The notes under the pieces were generated by a model, which saw only the letters and a list, made by a program, of their open reading frames with translations, was not told where the DNA came from and did not search any database. A DNA stretch of 64,000 nucleotides. Origin: Collinsella sp. Its GTDB lineage: Bacteria > Actinomycetota > Coriobacteriia > Coriobacteriales > Coriobacteriaceae. The stretch spans positions 1-64,000 of the forward strand of contig JAHAGQ010000010.1 in NCBI GenBank assembly GCA_018373675.1, in the 5' to 3' direction. Position 1 is the stretch's first letter, and every line of letters begins with the position of its first letter. The translations under genes and the position numbers were made by a program. Shown piece after piece: positions 58,601 to 64,000 of this stretch.

Positions 58601-61600
58601 GCGCCTCACCGCACCCCTGCGCCTTGGCGTTCATGATGAGCATCTGAAGACGGTTCTCCACGTTGGCGAAGCTCACGTCGGGATCGTAGTCGAGCGGCAG
58701 GAACTGCGCCGTGGGATACTGCTCCTTGAGCGCATGGATGAGCCCGCGCCCCACGACATGGTTGGGCAGACACCCGAACGGCTGCAGGATCACGAAGTTG
58801 CGGCAGCCGCGCTTGGCGTGCTCGAGGATCTCCGCCGGAATCAGCACGCCCTCGCCCGCATCGAACGTATGGTGCAGGATCTTATCGCTCGCGCGCACGA
58901 GCTCGGGCATGCGCGTCGGCGGCTCGTAGAGCGGGCTCGCCGCGCCCAGGCGGTCGCAACGGTCGTGCGCGAGCTCGAACAGGTTGTCCGCCGTGGCGTA
59001 CCAGGCCTTTTCGGGCAGCGACAGGTCGACGTGGAACTCGCGCGACTGCGCATGCTTGTAGAAATAGGTCTTGCGGATCACGTCGGTCATGCGCGCCTCG
59101 ATGACCTCGAGCCCGTTGTCCTCGAGGTAGCGCTCAATCTCGTGGTTGGCGCCGAGATGGAAATTGAGCAGGTACTCGCCCACGATGAGAACGGTCGGAT
59201 GCGGGTTCGAGCGGTCGTACGGAACGGCGTCCATGATCGCAAGCGCGCGTTTGAAGCCCGTCGCCTGGCCTCTCAGCCCGGAGCGCTCCATGCCCTCGAT
59301 AACCTCATCGAGCGCGCGGTCGAACGCAGCGTCCGCCGCGCCCTTCTCGAGCTCGTAGGGACGGATGCGCCTAAGCATGGCCTCGAGGGCATCGATCATG
59401 GGAAGACCGTAGGCGATCTGGATGCTCGGGCCAAGGCCGAGCTTGAAGCCCGGATGCGCATTGTGGGCATCGACGTCGTCGTTGGTGAGCACCGGGACAT
59501 AGTCGTATCCCGCGTCGTCGAGCGCGCGGCGCAGCAGGGGCATGTAGTGCGTCAGGCGGCAGTCGCCGATATACTTGCCAGTCACCACGGCGACGTCGTG
59601 CGGGTCGTACTTACCGCTCTCGAGTGCCGCGAGCGCCTCGCCGATCACGATTTGCGCGGGGAAGCAGATGTCGTTGTGCACATAGCGTTTGCCCAGGCGG
59701 ATGGCATCCTCGCGCCCGATATCAAGGGCCTCGGCGCGCACGCCCTGATTGCGCATCGCCGCGGTCATGAGCCTGCAGAACGCATGGGAGGTGTTGGGGA
59801 CCAGCGCGATCTTGTCGTGCCGGTCGCGCTTGGTGTACTTGACCTTATACGGGTCGTCGAGCGGATGGACCGCGTGCACCCGGGCGCCCTCGGCACGCTC
59901 CTCCGCGCGACGACGGTTGACCGACTCGATAAACGAACGCACACGAATGCCCATGGGACCGGCGACGTCGCTCTCATCGAGCTTGATCATCATCGGAACC
60001 TTGGAGCCCATCTCGCCCATCATGCGCGCGATCTCGTCGGTGAGATACGCATCGTGGCCGCAGCCGAAGCTGCCCATCTGCACGAGCTCGAGCTCGGGCG
60101 TCGATGCGACGATGACCGCGCACGACAGCATGCGCGCATGATAGTTGTTCACGATGTCGATGCGGCTGTTGGAAAGATCGACGTTGCAGACCCCCGGCAC
60201 CGCATCGGGCGTCAGCACGGGGATGCCGCGCTCAGAGAAGAGCTTGGGCAGCCCGTGGTTGACCAGCGGGTCGTTGTGGTACGGGCGCGAAGCGATCACC
60301 ACCGCGTAGCCGCCGTCCTCGCGCACGTTCTCGAGCACCTGCCTGCCGCGCAGCTGCAGCTGGTTCTCAAACGTCTCCTGCGCGCGGTCCGCCTGCTCGG
60401 TCGCCTTGGCAACCAGGTCGGCATCGATATCGAAGGTCTCCTTGCACCACGCCTTGAGCTGGCGGTTTCGGTCGCCCTCGTCGTACCAGTGGAACAGCGG
60501 CGTATCGAACGGAACGCCGAAACGCTCCTCCGGGTTATCGGAATTGCGCATCACGTAGGGGTATCCCTTTACGACGGCGCACATCCACTCGCTGGTAGAG
60601 GCGGTGTTTTCGGTGGGCACCGTCGTGATGATGGGCATGAAGATGCGGTCGACGCCGGCGTCGACGAGATTGCGGATGTGCCCGTGGACGAGCTTGGCCG
60701 GGAAGCACACGGTGTCGGATGTGACGTGCGCCAGACCGCGCTCGTACATCGCCTTGGTGCTGCGTCCCGAGACGCGCACCTTAAAGCCGAGCGTGCTGAA
60801 GAACGTCGACCAGAACGGCATGGTGTCCCAGAACTCGAGCACACGGGGAATGCCGATCGTGACATCGCGCCCCCCGCAGACGGGAACCGTGGGGTACGAC
60901 TCGAACAGCAGCTTCTCGCGGTCGACAAAGAGATTGGGGGCAGCCGCGGTCCGGTCGCGCCCCGTGCCGGGTGCCTGTGCCTCGCAAGCACCCTGCGGAC
61001 GCAGCTCCTCCGCCGCGGGAACCTCGCGCACGAGCTCATCCCATGAGATGGCGCCGCCGCGCGGGCAGCGATTGCCCGTGACGTAAAGCGAGCCGTCGCC
61101 AAATGCCACGACCGCGCGCTGGCAGCGGTTGTTGCACCGACGGCAGGTAACGCCGCCGAACTCGCGATGCTCGAAGCGCTCCACGGCATCGAGCCCGATA
61201 AACGACGTGCCGGCGTCGCCCTTGCGGCATTCCTCGCGCGCGAGCAGGGCGATACCGATAGCGCCCATCAGCCCCGGGTGGGGCGCACGCGTGACGGGTT
61301 TGCCCAGATACTGCTCGAATGCGCGCAGCACCGCGTCGTTTCGGAACGTGCCGCCCTGGACGACGACTTTGTCGCCCAGACGGTTGAGATTTGAAACGCG
61401 AATGACCTTGGTGAACACGTTCTCGATAATCGAACGGCAGAGACCGGCCATGATGTCGCCCGGACCCTTACCGCGCCGCTGCTCGGAAACGACGCTGCTG
61501 TTCATGAACACCGTGCAGCGGCTGCCGAGAACGGCGGGGGCTTTGGACGAAAATGCCTCGGTCGCGATATCCTCAACGGCTATTCCGAGGTTTTTGGCAA

Positions 61601-63023
61601 AACCCTCGAGGAACGAGCCGCAGCCCGCAGAGCACGCCTCGTTGACGACGATATCGGTCAGCACGCCGTGGTTGAGCCGGATGGCCTTCATATCCTGTCC
61701 GCCGATGTCGAGCACGAAGGTCGCATCGGGAACGCATGCGCACGCGGCGCGGGCGTGCGCGACCGTCTCGACCGTATGGTAGTCGGCGTGGAACGCGCGC
61801 GCGAAAAGCTCCTCGCCGTATCCCGTGGTGCCCACGGCATCGATCGCAAGCGTGACTCCCGCTGTCTCCCAGCGGTTCTTCAAGCTGACAAGACCCTGTT
61901 GGGCGACGTCGAGCGGTCTGCCGTTATTAGACGCGTAGAACGAATCGACAAGCTCACCCGCCTCATCGACCAGGGCGAACTTGGTCGTCGTGCTCCCCGA
62001 ATCGATACCGAGCGCCACACGCACCGTCTCTCCGGGCGCATACGCATCCGGACCCTTTGCCGGCGTCTCTTTGCCATGGCGTGCCGTAAAATCCGCCTGC
62101 TCGGCAGGTGTGGCAAAAAAGGGCTGGGCAAGACGTCCCTCCCCGCTTGCGGGCGCGACCGTCTCGAGCTTATCCAGCCGGACAAAAGCGTCGGGAAGGT
62201 CGATCGGTTGGGACGATGCGAACATGTCGGTCAGCGACAGGGCGGCACCGCGCGCGACCATGATCTGCGGATCGCGCGGGACGATAACCTGATCGTCCGA
62301 TAGATTCAGTTGCTCCCGGAACACGCGGACCAGTGTGGGGTTGTAGGCGAGCGCACCGCCCTCGAAGATTACCGGCGGCTCGATGTCGATACCCTGGGCC
62401 AGACCGCCGATCGTTTGGCGGGCGACCGCGTGAAGCGCCGAAAGCGCCAGGTCGGTGGTAGGAATGCCCTCGTTGAGCAGCGGCTGGATATCGGTCTTTG
62501 CGTACACGCCGCAGCGGCCCGAGACCTCGTGGACGGTCGTTCCCCGGCTTGCGAGCTGCTCGAACTCGCCCGATTCGGTGCCGACCCCCATGAGCTTTGC
62601 CATCTCGTCGATAAATGCACCGGTACCGCCTGCGCACGAGCCGTTCATGCGCATGTCGGCAACCTCGATGTCTCCCTTATCGTTGGTGCGGAAGAAGATC
62701 ATCTTGGCGTCTTGGCCGCCCAGCTCGATGGCGCAGCGCGTCTGCGGATAGAACCTGCTGATCGCGAGCGCGTTGGCGACCACCTCCTGAACGTACGAGG
62801 CGCCCAGCGCGGTCGCGATATCGCGCGCACCCGAGCCGGTCACCGCAACGCGCAGCGACTCATGGGGAAAGCGCTCGGCGAGCTCGCCGAGCATGGCGCG
62901 CACGCTCGCTGTCTGACACGCCCCGTGGCGGCGATATCCCCACCACGCCTCGGTCATATCCTCGTGCATCGCGTAAACTTTGGTCGTCGTCGACCCTACG
63001 TCCAGTCCTACTAGCAACGCCAT
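58584..63023 (-). CDS. Acyl-CoA dehydratase activase-related protein, double activase fusion
   Basis: A 1479-residue protein. A first BcrAD/BadFG-type ATPase domain (about 3-260, LLVGLDVGSTTTKVYAM; LGGQDAKM; GSCAGGTGAF with a Cys) is followed by a second (about 325-600, VALGIDSGSTTTKFALVDEAG; DIGGQDMK; ACSAGCGSFLEGF with two Cys). A Cys cluster (about 635-665, TCRRCNNRCQR and NRCPRGG) and a long C-terminal part with CoA-dehydratase-activase and dehydratase-like segments follow. Single-domain relatives (HgdC) use ATP and a shared 4Fe-4S cluster to inject electrons into 2-hydroxyacyl-CoA dehydratases. This fused form is known but its function is unsettled. TetR-regulated. Confidence 0.85.
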   Translation of the reverse strand: MALLVGLDVGSTTTKVYAMHEDMTEAWWGYRRHGACQTASVRAMLGELAERFPHESLRVAVTGSGARDIATALGASYVQEVVANALAISRFYPQTRCAIELGGQDAKMIFFRTNDKGDIEVADMRMNGSCAGGTGAFIDEMAKLMGVGTESGEFEQLASRGTTVHEVSGRCGVYAKTDIQPLLNEGIPTTDLALSALHAVARQTIGGLAQGIDIEPPVIFEGGALAYNPTLVRVFREQLNLSDDQVIVPRDPQIMVARGAALSLTDMFASSQPIDLPDAFVRLDKLETVAPASGEGRLAQPFFATPAEQADFTARHGKETPAKGPDAYAPGETVRVALGIDSGSTTTKFALVDEAGELVDSFYASNNGRPLDVAQQGLVSLKNRWETAGVTLAIDAVGTTGYGEELFARAFHADYHTVETVAHARAACACVPDATFVLDIGGQDMKAIRLNHGVLTDIVVNEACSAGCGSFLEGFAKNLGIAVEDIATEAFSSKAPAVLGSRCTVFMNSSVVSEQRRGKGPGDIMAGLCRSIIENVFTKVIRVSNLNRLGDKVVVQGGTFRNDAVLRAFEQYLGKPVTRAPHPGLMGAIGIALLAREECRKGDAGTSFIGLDAVERFEHREFGGVTCRRCNNRCQRAVVAFGDGSLYVTGNRCPRGGAISWDELVREVPAAEELRPQGACEAQAPGTGRDRTAAAPNLFVDREKLLFESYPTVPVCGGRDVTIGIPRVLEFWDTMPFWSTFFSTLGFKVRVSGRSTKAMYERGLAHVTSDTVCFPAKLVHGHIRNLVDAGVDRIFMPIITTVPTENTASTSEWMCAVVKGYPYVMRNSDNPEERFGVPFDTPLFHWYDEGDRNRQLKAWCKETFDIDADLVAKATEQADRAQETFENQLQLRGRQVLENVREDGGYAVVIASRPYHNDPLVNHGLPKLFSERGIPVLTPDAVPGVCNVDLSNSRIDIVNNYHARMLSCAVIVASTPELELVQMGSFGCGHDAYLTDEIARMMGEMGSKVPMMIKLDESDVAGPMGIRVRSFIESVNRRRAEERAEGARVHAVHPLDDPYKVKYTKRDRHDKIALVPNTSHAFCRLMTAAMRNQGVRAEALDIGREDAIRLGKRYVHNDICFPAQIVIGEALAALESGKYDPHDVAVVTGKYIGDCRLTHYMPLLRRALDDAGYDYVPVLTNDDVDAHNAHPGFKLGLGPSIQIAYGLPMIDALEAMLRRIRPYELEKGAADAAFDRALDEVIEGMERSGLRGQATGFKRALAIMDAVPYDRSNPHPTVLIVGEYLLNFHLGANHEIERYLEDNGLEVIEARMTDVIRKTYFYKHAQSREFHVDLSLPEKAWYATADNLFELAHDRCDRLGAASPLYEPPTRMPELVRASDKILHHTFDAGEGVLIPAEILEHAKRGCRNFVILQPFGCLPNHVVGRGLIHALKEQYPTAQFLPLDYDPDVSFANVENRLQMLIMNAKAQGCGEAHGETA

Positions 63024-63072
63024 AATGCTCCGTCTCTCGCATTTTTCCTGCTAGAGATATACCACTCTACGT

Positions 63073-63093
63073 AATACAACAGACTGTTGTATT
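63073..63093. promoter_or_regulatory. Palindromic TetR operator candidate
   Basis: AATACAACAG-A-CTGTTGTATT is a perfect 21-base palindrome 50 bases upstream of the activase start. Its size and symmetry match TetR-family operators, and the TetR gene is the second gene of the unit. Confidence 0.75.
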
Positions 63094-63104
63094 TAAACTC
63101 CGTA

Positions 63105-63142
63105 TAAAAAGCGGCTGCCGAAACGCTTCAGCAGCCGCCGAA
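63105..63142 (-). terminator. Terminator of the DUF2798-like gene
   Basis: GCGGCTGC-tgaagcgtttcg-GCAGCCGC on the minus strand is followed by TTTTT. The 160 bases between it and the gene stop at 63305 hold nothing recognisable. Confidence 0.8.
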
Positions 63143-63304
63143 TGCACCAACAGATTGTTCTGCGCGCTAGCACGTCGGGCAACGGAGCAGCACGGGCCCT
63201 CCGGTCATGCGCACCGCTCACGCCCGCGATGTCGCCGAGAGAGCTATCCACGCTTAGGGCTCCAACCAAGCAAGTCGCCCGCGCTCAGCAGATCCCTAAG
63301 CGAG

Positions 63305-63853
63305 CTACTCGCACTCAGGAGCCATAGCCTGCTCCAAGAGCTCGGCATGCTCCTCCTCGAAAACCGTCCCCACAGGGAAGGCGCGACGGAAGACGAAGTG
63401 GGAAATCGGACCGGCTACCAAAAGGTTCCACGGCAGCGCCATCACAAAATTATGCGGGATGTTGATCATCCAGATCGCGGGCACGGAATACAGGTTCGCA
63501 AGGATGCCGCCGGGCATGTGCGTCAGACCCTCGCAGGCACCGTACAGCGACATGATGATGACCATGGGAACGACCATGCAGGAGCTGACGGCGAGCGTCA
63601 TGGCAAGTGGCGAGCTCTTGCCCGGCGTGACCAGGAATTTAAAAGCGAAACCCTTGGCAAGGGGGCTGGCAACAAACCAGTCGCAGCACATGGCAAAAAT
63701 GTAGGCAACGGGGAAGCCGAGCCACGCGGCGGCAACAACCTCGCCGCTGATGGCCCCGTGCTGCAGGGCAACGTTGTAGATGCTCATCCAGAGCACCATG
63801 CAAAAGCACATGATAAAGGTGAACAGCAGGCTCTCTCGTTTGTTGATAGGCAT
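63305..63853 (-). CDS. DUF2798-like membrane protein
   Basis: A 182-residue protein with about four membrane helices (about 10-32, 42-62, 82-105, 125-150) in two similar halves. The order resembles DUF2798 proteins (FTFIMCFCMVLWMSIYNVAL at the start, then PVAYIFAMCCDWFVASPLA). Function is unknown. AAAGGA lies 11 bases upstream of the ATG at 63853; the longer frame is rejected. Confidence 0.7.
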   Translation of the reverse strand: MPINKRESLLFTFIMCFCMVLWMSIYNVALQHGAISGEVVAAAWLGFPVAYIFAMCCDWFVASPLAKGFAFKFLVTPGKSSPLAMTLAVSSCMVVPMVIIMSLYGACEGLTHMPGGILANLYSVPAIWMINIPHNFVMALPWNLLVAGPISHFVFRRAFPVGTVFEEEHAELLEQAMAPECE

Positions 63854-63894
63854 AAAGGACAAAATCCTTTCTGTGTTACGCCGCGGCACCACGC

Positions 63895-63946
63895 AACAAA
63901 AACGGGCGGGCAAGATGGAGCTGTTGGGACTTCATCTCGCCCGCCC
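63895..63946 (-). terminator. Terminator or attenuator upstream of the DUF2798-like gene
   Basis: On the minus strand ACGGGCGGGCGAGATG pairs with CATCTTGCCCGCCCGT and is followed by TTTTTGTTG. It lies about 45 bases before the gene start, so it is either the end of a gene beyond the window or a leader attenuator of this gene. The last 50 bases of the window show no coding sequence. Confidence 0.6.
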
Positions 63947-64000
63947 GTGGTACGTGCGTCTGCGACTACTTATGTGGTGGAACTACCCTAACACGAACGG

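Noticed and set aside
58467..61046. An 859-codon plus-strand frame opposite the activase gene
   Set aside because: Same type of antisense artefact; the minus-strand protein has conserved motifs across the same bases.

Overview
The window looks like part of the chromosome of a gut Coriobacteriia actinobacterium, most likely Collinsella or a close relative. This is inferred from the high-GC codon usage, the mix of actinobacterial housekeeping proteins with Firmicutes-like carbohydrate and PTS genes, the 2-hydroxyacyl-CoA dehydratase activase, and abundant GGGACAG-type intergenic repeats. It was not confirmed by any search. No phage, integrase, transposase or CRISPR array is visible.

The backbone is the conserved clpC-to-rpoC superoperon, read entirely on the minus strand: clpC, disA-ispD-ispF-cysS-rlmB-yacP, tRNA-Thr, tRNA-Tyr, tRNA-Thr, tRNA-Met, tuf, rpmG, tRNA-Trp, secE-nusG, rplK-rplA, rplJ-rplL, galU, rpoB-rpoC. 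It is interrupted by accessory blocks, often on the plus strand: pepD, hipBA and mntP between clpC and disA; an HTH-HipA-like kinase gene between yacP and the tRNAs; about 25 kb between rplA and rplJ; and galU between rplL and rpoB.

Left end (1-2.1 kb): an ECF sigma factor with a membrane anti-sigma-like partner, flanked by repeats. 2.1-13.1 kb: rpoC, rpoB, galU, rplL, and rplJ behind an L10 leader with an attenuator. 13.3-38.0 kb (insert): an aminotransferase, a DNA glycosylase, a GH13 glucosidase, a SotB-like exporter, a GH4 / RpiR / PTS EIICB sugar locus, a FeoA-FeoB fusion with DtxR-type half-sites, an esterase, a glucose-type EIIA, asnS, a WYL regulator, a TrpXYZ-type ABC importer, an eroded secreted-protein gene, an MscS channel, and a cytosolic ParB-like/BMP fusion coupled to a phosphoesterase. 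38.1-42.5 kb: translation and transcription genes and tRNAs. 42.5-43.3 kb: a repeat-filled spacer. 43.6-44.9 kb: the kinase behind a 22-bp inverted-repeat operator. 45-50.5 kb: isoprenoid, c-di-AMP and tRNA/rRNA genes. 50.6-53.3 kb: a yybP-ykoY manganese riboswitch with mntP, then hipBA. 53.4-64 kb: pepD, clpC, a TetR regulator with a giant acyl-CoA dehydratase activase and a palindromic operator, and a DUF2798-like membrane protein.

The strongest points for follow-up are the HTH-kinase with its operator, the second kinase module (hipBA) with its own inverted repeats, the ParB-like/BMP fusion, an atypical RpoB fork-loop region, and several families of structured intergenic repeats.
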